From Salinibacterium sp. ZJ70 (GTDB lineage Bacteria > Actinomycetota > Actinomycetes > Actinomycetales > Microbacteriaceae), in NCBI RefSeq assembly GCF_011751865.2, contig NZ_CP061770.1, forward strand, positions 372,001 to 436,000: a DNA stretch of 64,000 nt, read 5' to 3'. The position numbers and the translations under genes are program-made. A model generated the notes under the pieces. That model did no database searches. It was not told where the DNA came from and saw only the letters and a program-made list of their open reading frames with translations. This document shows positions 1 through 9,215 of this stretch, piece by piece (position 1 is the first letter of the stretch; each line of letters starts with the position of its first letter).

Positions 1-1
1 G

Positions 2-1564
2 GGCCTCTCGACAGGCATCGTGGAGGCCCGCGACTGGTCGTCAGGAACGAGCAGCCGCAGCTCGAAGCTGGTGCACGGCGGCATCCGCTATCTGGAGCAG
101 CTCGACTTCGGGCTCGTCCGGGAGGCGCTGATCGAACGCGGGCTGCTGCTGCAGCGGATCGCCCCGCACCTCGTGAAACCCGTCAAATTCCTCTACCCCG
201 TGACCGCCCCCGTGGTGGAGCGGGCGTACATCGGGGCGGGCATGGCCCTCTACGACCTGTTCTCATGGACGGGCGGACGGGCTCCCGGGGTGCCCCATCA
301 CCGGCACCTCTCGAAGAAGCAGCTCGCCAAGGCGGCGCCCGACCTCGCCCCGGATGCTTTCCGCGGCGGCCTCGTGTACTACGACGCCCAGGTCGACGAC
401 GCGCGCTACGTCGCGAGCCTGGTGCGCACCGCGGCCGAGTACGGCGCGCATGCCGCGAGCCGGGTGAAGGTGCTGGACCTGCTGCGGGAGGGCGCGCGCG
501 TCGTGGGCGTCCACGCCCTCGATCGGGAGACCGGCGAGGAGTTCGACATCCGCGCCCGCCAGGTGCTGTCGGCGACGGGCGTCTGGACGGATGAGATCCA
601 GCAGATGGCGGGTGTGCGTCCGTTCCGCGTGCGGGCGTCGAAGGGTGTGCACCTCGTGATCCCGCGCGACCGCATCCGGGGCACGATCGGGCTGCTGCTG
701 CGCACCGAGAAGAGTGTGCTGTTCCTCATCCCGTGGGGCAGGCACTGGCTCATCGGCACCACCGACACGGACTGGGAGCTCGATCTCGCGCACCCCGCCG
801 CGACGGCCGCCGACATCGACTACATCCTCGGTCACATCAACACCGTGCTCGCGACGCCGCTCACCCGCGACGACGTGGAGGGCGTGTTCGCCGGGCTTCG
901 GCCCCTGCTCGCAGGCGAGAGCGACGAGACCAGCAAGCTCAGCCGCGAGCACATCGTCGCGACGCCCGTGCCGGGTCTCGTGGTGGTCGCGGGCGGCAAG
1001 TGGACGACCTACCGGGTGATGGCGAAGGACACCGTGGATGCCGCCGTGCGGGCCCTCGGACGCCCGGTGCCCGAGTCGGTCACCGAGGACATCGCCCTCA
1101 CGGGCGCGGAGGGCTACCCCGCGGCCTGGAACCGACGCGGACGCATCGCCCGCCGCTACGGCCTCACCCCAGCCGCGGTCGCGCACCTGCTCAACCGCTA
1201 CGGCATGCACGCGCGCGACGTGCTCGCGCTCGTGCGGGCGCGTCCCGAGCTCGGGGAGCTCCTTCCGGGGACAGAGGACTATCTCGCCGCCGAGGTCGTG
1301 TACGCGGCGAGCCACGAGGGCGCCCTTCACCTGGACGATGTGCTGGCCCGGCGCACCCGTATGTCGATCGAGGCATGGGACCGGGGCGTGTCAGCGGCGC
1401 CCGTCGCGGCGCGCCTCATGGCCGAGGTGCTCGGCTGGGACGAGGCCCGGATCGTGCGCGAAGTCGAGCTGTACCTCGAGCGGGTCGTGGCGGAGAGGGC
1501 GAGCCAGCTGGAGCCGAACGACGCATCCGCTGAGCGGGTGCGGCTCGCCGCGCGCGAAGTGTGA
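2..1564 (+). CDS. glpD: Glycerol-3-phosphate dehydrogenase, 5' truncated by window edge
   Basis: FAD enzyme that oxidises sn-glycerol-3-phosphate to dihydroxyacetone phosphate and passes the electrons to membrane quinone. The frame is already open at base 2, so the N-terminal Rossmann FAD motif lies outside the window. The first visible residues include GTSSRSSKLVHGGIRYLE, the conserved segment after the FAD motif of GlpD/GlpA. The middle part (around LIGTTDTDW and GGKWTTYRVMA) is the DAO fold. The last ~130 residues match the C-terminal helical domain of the family. 520 residues are visible, against about 570 in full-length actinobacterial proteins, so little is missing. A glycerophosphodiesterase at 9785 could supply its substrate, but the two are not in one operon. 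Confidence 0.95.
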   Translation, partial: GLSTGIVEARDWSSGTSSRSSKLVHGGIRYLEQLDFGLVREALIERGLLLQRIAPHLVKPVKFLYPVTAPVVERAYIGAGMALYDLFSWTGGRAPGVPHHRHLSKKQLAKAAPDLAPDAFRGGLVYYDAQVDDARYVASLVRTAAEYGAHAASRVKVLDLLREGARVVGVHALDRETGEEFDIRARQVLSATGVWTDEIQQMAGVRPFRVRASKGVHLVIPRDRIRGTIGLLLRTEKSVLFLIPWGRHWLIGTTDTDWELDLAHPAATAADIDYILGHINTVLATPLTRDDVEGVFAGLRPLLAGESDETSKLSREHIVATPVPGLVVVAGGKWTTYRVMAKDTVDAAVRALGRPVPESVTEDIALTGAEGYPAAWNRRGRIARRYGLTPAAVAHLLNRYGMHARDVLALVRARPELGELLPGTEDYLAAEVVYAASHEGALHLDDVLARRTRMSIEAWDRGVSAAPVAARLMAEVLGWDEARIVREVELYLERVVAERASQLEPNDASAERVRLAAREV

Positions 1565-1588
1565 CCGACGGCCGCGACGCAGCGGCCC

Positions 1589-1957
1589 TCAGTCGGAGGG
1601 GCGCAACGACACCAGGATCTCGGCGTGCCGCAGCAGGAACGTGCGCTCATCGAGCTTCTTGCGGCGCAGCCACCCGGTGACCTCGTCGTTGTGCTTGCTC
1701 GCGTTGCAGGACGCGCAGGCCGGCACCACGTTCTCGAGCGTGTAGCGGCCGCCGCGGGAGATCGGCTGGATGCAGTCGCGCTGCAGTGCCGCCGCGGGCG
1801 ACTGGCAGTAGGCGCACCCGCCCCAGGCATCGAGCAGGCTCTGCCACTCGGCGGGGGTGAGGTCGTTGTCGGCGCGCGCCACGCGATTGCGGCGCCGCGT
1901 GGCGTACCGGGCGCGGGCCGCCGGTGAGGCGGGAGAGGAGCTGCGGCGGCGTCGCAC
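1589..1957 (-). CDS. Small HNH-type protein, variant active site
   Basis: 122-residue basic protein with an HNH/McrA-like core: a CAYC zinc-type pair near residue 49, then RDCIQPISRGG, then ENVVPACASCNASKHN. The GG, EN and C-x2-C..N..K positions are those of HNH nucleases. The usual DH before the proline reads DC here, so the position of the first catalytic histidine is a cysteine. It may be a divergent nuclease or a subfamily in which this is normal. The gene converges on glpD. Its GTG start is preceded by TACGAT at 1964-1969 with a 6-base gap, so it is probably leaderless. Confidence 0.7.
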   Translation of the reverse strand: MRRRRSSSPASPAARARYATRRRNRVARADNDLTPAEWQSLLDAWGGCAYCQSPAAALQRDCIQPISRGGRYTLENVVPACASCNASKHNDEVTGWLRRKKLDERTFLLRHAEILVSLRPSD

Positions 1958-2051
1958 GCCTCGATCGTAGCCGCGCGCCGATCCGCCCGGCGCCGGCGGA
2001 AGCGCCGCCGTTAGGCTGGTGCGGTCCGAACCGCCTCATGAGGAGCTCACC

Positions 2052-2573
2052 ATGGTCGACGTCCGCCGCGTCAAACTCCCCGGCGTGGGAGTGCTCCACA
2101 CCTTCGTCACCGACGACGGCGGCAAGGTGGGTGTCATCACGCACCGCTCCGGCGCATCCGACCTGATCTCGTTCTCGGATGCCGAGGACGGCGACCACAA
2201 GGTGTCGCTGCGTCTCGACGAGGATGAGGCGCGCACGCTCGCCGAGCTGCTCGGCGGCACGCAGATCACCGAGTCGATCAGCAGCCTCGAGGCCATCCCC
2301 GGCCTCTCGATCGACTGGTTCCCGGTCGACTACGACCACCACATCGCCGGGCAGCCGCTCGGCAGCATGACCGATCGCGGCCTCCCGGGCGTGACGGTCG
2401 TGGCGGTCGTGCGCGGCGACTCCGCCAACCCCGGCCCCGACGCCGACTTCCGCGTCTTCCCCGGTGACACGCTCGTCGTGGCGGGCGCACCCGAGAAGGT
2501 CGCGAAGGCGTTCCAGTTCTATCGGACGGGCGAGTTCAAGTCGCGTAGCGCTGACGCTCCGCCCGGGGGCTGA
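2052..2573 (+). CDS. khtT: Cation/proton antiporter regulatory subunit (KhtT-like, RCK_C domain)
   Basis: 173-residue cytosolic protein. The N-terminal half is a small beta-rich domain. The C-terminal half (about residues 85-165, with GLPGVTVVAVVRGD and FPGDTLVVAGAPEKV) is a TrkA-C/RCK_C ligand-binding domain. KhtT-type subunits gate the adjacent CPA2 antiporter, and B. subtilis KhtT is known to bind c-di-AMP. I chose ATG 2052 because AGGAG lies at 2041-2045; the upstream in-frame GTG at 2019 has no ribosome site. A TAGGCT -10 lies at 2012-2017. The antiporter gene starts 2 bases after the stop, so the two are one operon and probably one complex. Confidence 0.85.
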   Translation: MVDVRRVKLPGVGVLHTFVTDDGGKVGVITHRSGASDLISFSDAEDGDHKVSLRLDEDEARTLAELLGGTQITESISSLEAIPGLSIDWFPVDYDHHIAGQPLGSMTDRGLPGVTVVAVVRGDSANPGPDADFRVFPGDTLVVAGAPEKVAKAFQFYRTGEFKSRSADAPPGG

Positions 2574-2575
2574 GC

Positions 2576-3994
2576 ATGGAGGGGCACCTCGGCGAGAACC
2601 TCATCGTTCTCGGCGTCCTCTTCGTGATCGCGTATGCGCTGGGTCGCCTCGGCAAGCTCATCGGCGTGCCGACGATCCCCATCTACATGCTCGTCGGCCT
2701 GCTCGCGAGCCCTCACGTGGACTGGTTCCCGCTCGACTTCGAAGCCGGCTACGTCGAGCTCATCGCGGTGTTCGGCCTCATCCTGCTGCTGTTCAACCTG
2801 GGGCTGGAGTTCGATCAGGACGAGTTCTTCGGCAATGCCGGGCGTCTGCTCATCTCGGGCGGCACGTACGTGGCGATCAACATGATCGCGGGCTTCTCCT
2901 TCGGGATGATGGTGGGCTGGGGCACGCGCGAAGCGCTCGTGATCGCCGGGATGACGACCACCTCGTCGAGCGCGATCGTCACGAAGCTGCTCATCGAGCT
3001 GAAGCGGCTGGCGAACCCCGAGACCCCGATGATCCTCGGTGTGACGGTCGTGGAGGACATCTTCGTCGCCGTGTACCTGGCGATCGTGTCGGTCGTGCTC
3101 TCGGGCGAGACGGACTTCTGGGCGGTCGTCCTGAAGCTCGCGATCGCGTTCGTGTTCCTCGCCGTGATGTTCTCGGTGGCGCGATTCGGCGGCAGGTGGG
3201 TGTCGAAGCTCATCCAGACGAAGGACGATGAGCTCTTCACGATCCTGATCTTCGGCCTCGCCGTCATGTTCGGCGGCATCGGCGAGATCATCGGCGTGAC
3301 GGATGCGATCGGCGCGTTCCTCATCGGTCTCGCGATCGGCGCGACCCGCTTCCGCGCGCGCATCGAAGCCTTCACGACACCGCTGCGCGACGTGTTCGGC
3401 GCCTTCTTCTTCCTCAACTTCGGGCTGGCGCTCGACCCGTCGACATTCGGGCTGGTGCTGCTGCCGGTGGCCATCGCCGTCGCGATGACGCTCGTCCTGA
3501 ACGCGATCGCCGGGCAGATCGTGGCGCGCATCAACGGCTTCGGTGCTCAGGCCGGCATCAACACCGCCGTCATCCTCGTGAGCCGCGGCGAATTCGTGCT
3601 CATCCTCGCGACGCTCGCGATGATGGGCGATCTCAACCCGCTCCTCACACCGTTCGCAGGGCTCTACGTGCTCGTGATGGCGATCGTCGGGCCCGCGCTC
3701 GCCGTCAACTCGGAGCGCATCGGGGCGCTGCTCGGGGTGCGCAAGAAGGTCGCCGAGGGGCCCCACGCGCTCGACATCGAACGCGAACGCGCCCTCGCGC
3801 TCGCCGAAGCGGCGATGGAGGGCGAGCCGATCGTCGACAATGGAGGCAGTGACCTCGACATCGAGGACACCGAACCGGAGTTCGATCCGGAGCGCGAGCG
3901 CGAAGCGCGACTCGCGGAGCAGGCGCGCAGCCAATCGGATCGACTCTCGGATGACGACGTGCGGCCCCGCCGCGAGATCGACCCGGAGTACTGA
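2576..3994 (+). CDS. khtU: CPA2 cation:proton antiporter (KefB/KhtU family)
   Basis: 472-residue integral membrane protein. About 12 hydrophobic segments fill residues 1-385, with the family features GLILLLFNLGLEFD (helix 3), TTTSSSAIVTK, and GAFLIGLAIGATRFR. A charged cytosolic tail follows (residues ~390-472), very rich in Glu, Asp and Arg. There is no TrkA-N domain, as in KhtU, where the nucleotide-type regulation comes from the separate KhtT protein encoded just upstream. The likely role is K+ (or Na+/NH4+) efflux in exchange for protons under alkaline, salt or c-di-AMP stress. The substrate ion cannot be read from the sequence. Confidence 0.88.
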   Translation: MEGHLGENLIVLGVLFVIAYALGRLGKLIGVPTIPIYMLVGLLASPHVDWFPLDFEAGYVELIAVFGLILLLFNLGLEFDQDEFFGNAGRLLISGGTYVAINMIAGFSFGMMVGWGTREALVIAGMTTTSSSAIVTKLLIELKRLANPETPMILGVTVVEDIFVAVYLAIVSVVLSGETDFWAVVLKLAIAFVFLAVMFSVARFGGRWVSKLIQTKDDELFTILIFGLAVMFGGIGEIIGVTDAIGAFLIGLAIGATRFRARIEAFTTPLRDVFGAFFFLNFGLALDPSTFGLVLLPVAIAVAMTLVLNAIAGQIVARINGFGAQAGINTAVILVSRGEFVLILATLAMMGDLNPLLTPFAGLYVLVMAIVGPALAVNSERIGALLGVRKKVAEGPHALDIERERALALAEAAMEGEPIVDNGGSDLDIEDTEPEFDPEREREARLAEQARSQSDRLSDDDVRPRREIDPEY

Positions 3995-3995
3995 C

Positions 3996-4829
3996 GTGAC
4001 CGAACCCGCAGCGACCGCCGACGAGCGGGACGACCGTCCGCCGCGTCCCACAGCCGCGCAGTTCTTCAGCGTCGCCCGCCGTCCCAAGTGGATCGCTGCG
4101 CTCGTGCTCTCGCTCGCGGTCGCCGGGGCCTTCGCCGCCCTCGGGCAGTGGCAGCTGGAGCGAAGCTTCGACAGCGTCGTCCTCGAAGAGCCCGAGACCG
4201 AGACGTACGTGCCGCTCGAGACGGTCGCCGAGCCGTTCGCGCCCATGCGCGATCCCGCGATCGGCCAGAAGGTCACCGTGTCGGGTGAGTTCGTCGCCGA
4301 CGACTTCACGGTGCTCACCGGTCGAGACAACGACGGAGAGCTCGGGGCCTGGCTCGTCGGCCACCTCCTCACGGAGGCGGGCGACTCGCTCGCCGTCGGC
4401 GTCGGCTGGGCGCCGGATGCCCAGCAGGCGCTCGCCGCGGCAGCCCGCGTCGAGACGGGGAAGACGCTCGAACTCGCCGGGCGCTACCTGCCGAGCGAAT
4501 CGCCTGAGCTCAACGACGTCGAGGCGGGGGAGCGTCGAGCGCTCTCGGTCGGCGAACTCGTGAACCTCTGGGCGGAGCCGAGCAGCCCCTACGCGGGGTA
4601 CGTCGTGCTCGAGAAGCCGCTCGGCGGCCTCGACGCCATCCACGCGCCGCCGCCCCTGCGCGACGCGAGCCTCAACTGGCTGAACGTCTTCTACGCGGCC
4701 GAGTGGGTCATCTTCGCCGGATTCGCGGTCTACCTCTGGTACCGCGTCGTGCGCGACGAATGGGAGGCCGAGCAGGAGGCCGCCGCCGATGCGGGCGGGG
4801 CGAGCGCTCAGCCGCGTTCCGTAGACTAG
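3996..4829 (+). CDS. SURF1-like cytochrome oxidase biogenesis protein
   Basis: 277-residue membrane protein with the SURF1 layout: one N-terminal transmembrane helix ([16 protein letters not shown]) followed at once by the hallmark GQWQLERS, a long extracytoplasmic loop, and a C-terminal helix in [20 protein letters not shown]. The family helps insert heme a into cytochrome aa3 oxidase. I chose GTG 3996, one base after the khtU stop, because the protein before it in frame is low-complexity and overlaps khtU. It ends 5 bases before the DUF3817 gene. No oxidase subunit is in the window, so the functional link rests on the family. Confidence 0.82.
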   Translation: MTEPAATADERDDRPPRPTAAQFFSVARRPKWIAALVLSLAVAGAFAALGQWQLERSFDSVVLEEPETETYVPLETVAEPFAPMRDPAIGQKVTVSGEFVADDFTVLTGRDNDGELGAWLVGHLLTEAGDSLAVGVGWAPDAQQALAAAARVETGKTLELAGRYLPSESPELNDVEAGERRALSVGELVNLWAEPSSPYAGYVVLEKPLGGLDAIHAPPPLRDASLNWLNVFYAAEWVIFAGFAVYLWYRVVRDEWEAEQEAAADAGGASAQPRSVD

Positions 4830-4834
4830 AGGCC

Positions 4835-5272
4835 ATGCCCTCCGGACCCCGTCTCGCCGATATCCCGCGCCTGCGGACCGCACTGAAGGTCTACCGCGTC
4901 TCCGCCGCCATCACCGGCGTGTTCCTGCTGCTGCTCGTCGTCATGATGGTGCTGCGCTACGGGTTCCACGTGGATATCGAGCTCGGCGGCCCCTTCGGGT
5001 TCCTCGCGCTGACGCCGATCGGCCAGATCACGGCGATCAACCTCTCGATCGTGATCCTCGCCGCCCACGGATGGTTCTACGTGCTCTACCTGGCATGCGA
5101 CTTCGTGATGTGGCGCCTCGCGCGGTACTCGTTCATGCAGTTCCTGCTGATCGGCCTCGCCGGTGTCGTGCCGTTCCTGTCGTTCTACTTCGAGTTCTAC
5201 GTGCCCCGGTACATCAACGGGCGCATCGACAACACACTGGCGGCGAAGGCCGCCGAGGAGGTTCCCGCGTGA
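4835..5272 (+). CDS. DUF3817 membrane protein
   Basis: 145-residue protein with three predicted transmembrane segments: [19 protein letters not shown], the [20 protein letters not shown] stretch, and [19 protein letters not shown]. The layout and the [12 protein letters not shown] motif fit DUF3817, a family of unknown function often encoded next to guaA in actinobacteria, as here. ATG 4835 follows TAGACT (4822-4827) by 7 bases, suggesting a leaderless transcript in addition to read-through from the SURF1 gene. Its stop overlaps the guaA start by four bases (GTGA), so the two are translationally coupled. No function is assigned. Confidence 0.85.
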   Translation: MPSGPRLADIPRLRTALKVYRVSAAITGVFLLLLVVMMVLRYGFHVDIELGGPFGFLALTPIGQITAINLSIVILAAHGWFYVLYLACDFVMWRLARYSFMQFLLIGLAGVVPFLSFYFEFYVPRYINGRIDNTLAAKAAEEVPA

Positions 5273-6843
5273 GCGAATCCACCGCGCAGCGCCCCGTGCT
5301 GGTCGTCGACTTCGGCGCCCAGTACGCGCAGCTGATCGCCCGACGCGTGCGCGAGGCTGGCGTCTACAGCGAGATCGTGCCCCACACGATCAGCGCCGAT
5401 GAGCTCGCCGCGAAGAACCCGATCGGCATCGTCCTCTCCGGTGGCCCGTCGAGCGTCTACGAGGAGGGCTCGCCCTCGCTCGACACCGGCATCCTCGAGC
5501 TCGGCATCCCCACCTTCGGCATCTGCTACGGCTTCCAGGTGATGGCGCAGCAGCTCGGCGGCGAGGTCGCCAAGACCGGCTCGCGTGAGTACGGTGCCAC
5601 CGAGGTGCGCGTCGCCGAACGCGGATCGCTGCTCACCGACCAGCCCACCACCCAGATCGCGTGGATGAGCCACGGCGACTCCGTCATCAAGGCGCCCGAG
5701 GGCTTCACGGTGCTCGCCTCGAGCGACGTCACCCCCGTCGCCGCGTTCGCCAACGACGAGCGCAAGCTCTACGGCGTGCAGTGGCACCCCGAGGTGAAGC
5801 ACTCGGTGCACGGCCAGGCCGTGCTCGAGAACTTCCTGCACCGTGCCGCCGGCATCCCCGCCGACTGGAACTCCGGCAACGTCATCGCCGAGCAGGTGGA
5901 GCGCATCCAGAACCAGATCGGCTCCGGCCGTGTCATCTGCGGCCTCTCCGGCGGCGTCGATTCGGCCGTCGCAGCCGCGCTCGTGCACAAGGCCGTCGGC
6001 GACCAGCTCGTGTGCGTCTTCGTCGACCACGGCCTGCTGCGCGCGGGCGAGCGCGAGCAGGTCGAGAAGGACTACGTGGAGGCCACCGGCATCCGCCTCG
6101 TCACCGTGGACGCGCGCGAGCGCTTCCTCGCCGCGCTCGCCGGCGTCACCGACCCCGAGACCAAGCGCAAGATCATCGGCCGCGAATTCATCCGCACCTT
6201 CGAGCAGGCGCAGGCCGAGCTCATCGCCGAATTCGCCGCCGAAGGCGACCCCATCCGCTTCCTCGTGCAGGGAACCCTGTACCCGGATGTCGTGGAGTCG
6301 GGCGGCGGCACCGGCACCGCCAACATCAAGTCGCACCACAACGTGGGCGGCCTGCCCGAAGACCTGCAGTTCGAGCTCGTCGAGCCGCTGCGCACCCTCT
6401 TCAAGGACGAGGTGCGCGCCATCGGCCGCGAACTGGGCCTTCCCGAGGCGATCGTCGCCCGCCACCCCTTCCCCGGCCCCGGCCTCGGCATCCGCATCAT
6501 CGGCGAGGTCACCGAGGAGCGCCTCGAAACCCTCCGCGCCGCCGACCTCATCGTGCGCGAAGAGCTCACCGCCGCGGGTCTCGACGCCGAGATCTGGCAG
6601 TGCCCCGTCGTGCTGCTCGCGGATGTGCGCTCGGTGGGCGTGCAGGGCGACGGCCGCACCTACGGTCACCCCATCGTGCTGCGCCCCGTCTCGAGCGAAG
6701 ACGCCATGACCGCCGACTGGACGCGCCTTCCGTACGACTTCCTGGCCCGCGTCTCCAACCGCATCACCAACGAGGTGGCGGATGTGAACCGCGTGGTGCT
6801 CGACGTCACGTCGAAGCCGCCGGGGACCATCGAGTGGGAGTGA
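5269..6843 (+). CDS. guaA: GMP synthase (glutamine-hydrolysing)
   Basis: Converts XMP, glutamine and ATP to GMP, the last step of guanylate synthesis. 524 residues, the normal length. Residues 9-195 are the class I amidotransferase domain with nucleophile Cys86 (GICYGFQ) and the His173/Glu175 pair (GVQWHPEV). Residues ~205-400 are the ATP-pyrophosphatase domain with the P-loop SGGVDS at 227-232. The C-terminal ~120 residues ([13 protein letters not shown], and KPPGTIEWE at the end) form the dimerisation domain. The GTG start overlaps the preceding stop. A strong 13-bp hairpin 50 bases downstream ends the operon. Confidence 0.98.
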   Translation: MSESTAQRPVLVVDFGAQYAQLIARRVREAGVYSEIVPHTISADELAAKNPIGIVLSGGPSSVYEEGSPSLDTGILELGIPTFGICYGFQVMAQQLGGEVAKTGSREYGATEVRVAERGSLLTDQPTTQIAWMSHGDSVIKAPEGFTVLASSDVTPVAAFANDERKLYGVQWHPEVKHSVHGQAVLENFLHRAAGIPADWNSGNVIAEQVERIQNQIGSGRVICGLSGGVDSAVAAALVHKAVGDQLVCVFVDHGLLRAGEREQVEKDYVEATGIRLVTVDARERFLAALAGVTDPETKRKIIGREFIRTFEQAQAELIAEFAAEGDPIRFLVQGTLYPDVVESGGGTGTANIKSHHNVGGLPEDLQFELVEPLRTLFKDEVRAIGRELGLPEAIVARHPFPGPGLGIRIIGEVTEERLETLRAADLIVREELTAAGLDAEIWQCPVVLLADVRSVGVQGDGRTYGHPIVLRPVSSEDAMTADWTRLPYDFLARVSNRITNEVADVNRVVLDVTSKPPGTIEWE

Positions 6844-6891
6844 GCCGATAACCGGCTCACTCCGGCGGGCGTCTCGCCCGCCGGCCGCACA

Positions 6892-6920
6892 GAAGGGCGA
6901 GGCCGATGGCCTCGCCCTTC
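6892..6920 (+). terminator. Terminator hairpin after guaA
   Basis: Perfect 13-bp stem (GAAGGGCGAGGCC pairing with 6908-6920) around a 3-base GAT loop. No long T tract follows, as is usual in high-GC actinobacteria. A weaker 8-bp hairpin (6864-6882) precedes it. Confidence 0.8.
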
Positions 6921-7168
6921 GTCGTTCCTGCGAGCCACTTCTCTGGTCGCGGGGCGGAAACTGATCGCGCGCCGCATGCCCCCGCGCCCTTCGGGCGCTC
7001 CCGCCAGACCCGATGCCAGCGTCGCGCGACCAGCATCCGCCCCACTCCTGCTCCACGTTCGAGTGGGCGGCGCCGACCACCGCGCTGGCATGAGCGGGTA
7101 CCCTCGCCCCCCTGAGTCTCCGCCGTGAGGGGGAGGCGCGCGTCGGAGGTCGGTGGGAGACTCGACCG
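6921..7168. other. Non-coding gap between guaA terminator and MFS gene
   Basis: I see no convincing gene here. An open frame running from the terminator region (6906-7115) is low-complexity and overlaps the hairpin. A possible -10 (TACCCT, 7099-7104) could serve the MFS gene. A 7-bp inverted repeat (CCCACTC...GAGTGGG) lies at about 7040-7070. No riboswitch is recognised. Confidence 0.5.
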
Positions 7169-8485
7169 GTGAACGACACCACCACCCCCCGGGCCTGGAA
7201 GCGCGACACGACCATCTTCCTGACTGGTCAGACCGTCTCGCTGTTCGGGTCGATGCTCGTGCAGTACGCGATCATGTGGCACCTGACTCTCGAGACGAAG
7301 TCGGGCCTCGTGCTGACGCTGTCCGTGGTGTTCGGCATGCTGCCGCAGGCGATCGTGTCGATCTTCGGCGGTGTGTGGGCGGACCGTCTCAACCGCAAGT
7401 GGCTCATCGTGGGTGCGGATGCGGCGATCGCGGTGACGACGGTCGCGCTCGCGCTGTTCATGATGTCGGGCTACACGGAGCTGTGGCTCATCTTCCTGAC
7501 GCTCGCGATCCGCTCGACGGGAGCCGGCATCCAGAGCCCTGCGGTGATGGCGCTCATCCCGCAGCTCGTGCCCACGGATCAGCTGCTGCGCATCAACGGC
7601 ATCTTCCAGTCGATCCAGTCGGCCATGATGCTCATCGCACCGGCGGCGGCCGCCGCGATCTACGCGTCGGCGTCGATCATCGCGATCTTCTGGGTCGATG
7701 CCGCGACGGCGATCATCGGCATCGGATTCCTGCTGCTGATCGCGGTGCCGACGGTGCGCACCGAGATCACGTCGGGGTACTTCACGGATCTGGCGAAGGG
7801 CGTGCGGTACACGTTCAGCCACCGCTTCGTGCGCTGGATCATGGTGGTGTTCGCCGCTGTGTTCGTGCTGACGGTCGCGCCGTCGATGCTCACGCCCCTC
7901 ATGGTGGTGCGCGAGTTCGGCGACGAGGTCTGGAAGCTCACGGTCAACGAGCTCGCGTTCAGCGTGGGCATGCTCGCCGGCGGGATCCTGATCGCCGTCT
8001 GGGGTGGGCTCAAGAACCGCGTCCACATGATCCTCGGATCGTCGGTGCTGTTCGGTGCGCTGACGCTCGCGCTCGGCCTCTCGACCGACATGTGGCTGTT
8101 CTTCGGCTTCATGCTGCTCGTGGGCCTCGCTGTTCCGTTCTTCTCGACCCCGTCGACGACGCTCCTGCAGGAGCGCGTCGACCCGGAGTACCAGGGACGC
8201 GTGTTCGGGTTCGTGGGCGTCGTGATGGCGACGGCGATGCCGGTGGGCATGGTGGTGTTCGGGCCGCTTGCGGATGTGGTGCCGGTGCAGTGGGTGCTCA
8301 TCGGCGCCGGAATCCTGACGTTCGTCGTGGTGGCGATCGCCGCGCTGATTCCCGCGGGCCGGCATGCGATCGCGATCGGCGCGGAGCTGCCTCCTGCGAG
8401 CGACGAAGCCTCTGCCGGGGGCGCCGACGCCCCAGCGGCGGACGCCGAGGCACTGGATCAGAGCCGGCGACCCCGCGGCGAGTGA
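7169..8485 (+). CDS. MFS exporter (MFS_3 / EntS-MefA type)
   Basis: 438-residue transporter with 12 predicted transmembrane helices and the MFS loop 2-3 motif GGVWADRLNRKWLIVGADA. Sequence blocks such as PAVMALIPQLVPTDQLLRING and LLQERVDPEYQGRVFG are those of the MFS_3 group, which includes enterobactin exporter EntS and macrolide exporters Mef. This suggests efflux of a siderophore or drug, but the substrate is unknown. The C-terminal 40 residues are an Ala/Asp/Glu-rich cytosolic tail. GTG start, with a weak GGTGGGA ribosome site about 10 bases upstream. It stands alone, without a linked regulator. Confidence 0.85.
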   Translation: MNDTTTPRAWKRDTTIFLTGQTVSLFGSMLVQYAIMWHLTLETKSGLVLTLSVVFGMLPQAIVSIFGGVWADRLNRKWLIVGADAAIAVTTVALALFMMSGYTELWLIFLTLAIRSTGAGIQSPAVMALIPQLVPTDQLLRINGIFQSIQSAMMLIAPAAAAAIYASASIIAIFWVDAATAIIGIGFLLLIAVPTVRTEITSGYFTDLAKGVRYTFSHRFVRWIMVVFAAVFVLTVAPSMLTPLMVVREFGDEVWKLTVNELAFSVGMLAGGILIAVWGGLKNRVHMILGSSVLFGALTLALGLSTDMWLFFGFMLLVGLAVPFFSTPSTTLLQERVDPEYQGRVFGFVGVVMATAMPVGMVVFGPLADVVPVQWVLIGAGILTFVVVAIAALIPAGRHAIAIGAELPPASDEASAGGADAPAADAEALDQSRRPRGE

Positions 8486-8540
8486 CGCGCCCCCGATCAG
8501 GGGACTGCCCGCCCCGAGGGCAGCGCCCTACGCTTCAGGC

Positions 8541-9209
8541 ATGCAGGTGAACCGGGTCCGCGATCGCGCGCGCGCCCTCATCGACGATGCGGGAACCTCA
8601 TCGCCGACACCGCTGTTCATCGCCTTCGTGACGACCCTCGCGCTCGCGGCGCTGTTCGCCTACCGGGGTGGTCCGTCGGCGACAGCGACGCTCGATTTCC
8701 TGGTGCTGGCGGCAACCGTCTCCGCCGCGGCGCTCGGTGCGTTCGGGGGACTCGTGCTGTGGGCGACGCGCGCCGGGCATCGCGCGGCGAACCTCGCCGC
8801 GGTGCGCCCGGGGGCGCTGGTGATCCGCAGCACCCGTGTCGCCGGCCTCCGGCAGGCGCTGCGCACGCTGCGCACCCGCCCGCCGTTCGTGCCGTTCGGC
8901 CTCACTCTCCTCGCCGATGACACGGGCGTCGAGCTGTGGGCAGGGTCCGCAGAGCACCCGCTGCGTCTCGGACGCGTGCCGTGGGAAGCCGTCGCCGGAA
9001 TCCGCGTGACGCACGTGACGCGCTGGGGGCGAGCTGCAGATGGCATCAGCGTCGCGCTGCTGGACGGAACGCACGGTGCGGCGGTGGAGTTGCCGTTCGC
9101 GCTCGTCGGCTCGGGACTCGCGGGCCTCTTCACGCCGCCGCGGGAGGATCTCGACGCGCTCGTCGCCGAGCTCGAGCGCCGGAGGCTCGCCTCGTACGCG
9201 ACCCTCTGA
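8541..9209 (+). CDS. Two-helix membrane protein, unknown function
   Basis: 222 residues. Two hydrophobic helices near the N terminus (FIAFVTTLALAALFAY and FLVLAATVSAAALGAFGGLVL) are followed by a cytosolic domain of about 145 residues. The pattern around VELWAGSAEHPLRLGRVPWEAVAGIRV resembles bacterial PH-like domains of membrane proteins, but I cannot assign a family. ATG 8541 follows TACGCT (8529-8534) by 6 bases, so a leaderless transcript is likely. The gene is convergent with the next one, and only six bases separate their stops. Confidence 0.75.
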   Translation: MQVNRVRDRARALIDDAGTSSPTPLFIAFVTTLALAALFAYRGGPSATATLDFLVLAATVSAAALGAFGGLVLWATRAGHRAANLAAVRPGALVIRSTRVAGLRQALRTLRTRPPFVPFGLTLLADDTGVELWAGSAEHPLRLGRVPWEAVAGIRVTHVTRWGRAADGISVALLDGTHGAAVELPFALVGSGLAGLFTPPREDLDALVAELERRRLASYATL

Positions 9210-9215
9210 CGACCC

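Noticed and set aside
2519-4372. Long minus-strand open frame (617 codons) across khtU and the SURF1 gene
   Set aside because: Antisense to well-supported genes. Its peptide is Arg/Glu/His/Asp-rich low complexity, typical of shadows in GC-rich DNA.
6906-7115. 69-codon plus-strand frame between guaA and the MFS gene
   Set aside because: Begins inside the guaA terminator stem, has no ribosome site, and is Pro/Arg-rich.
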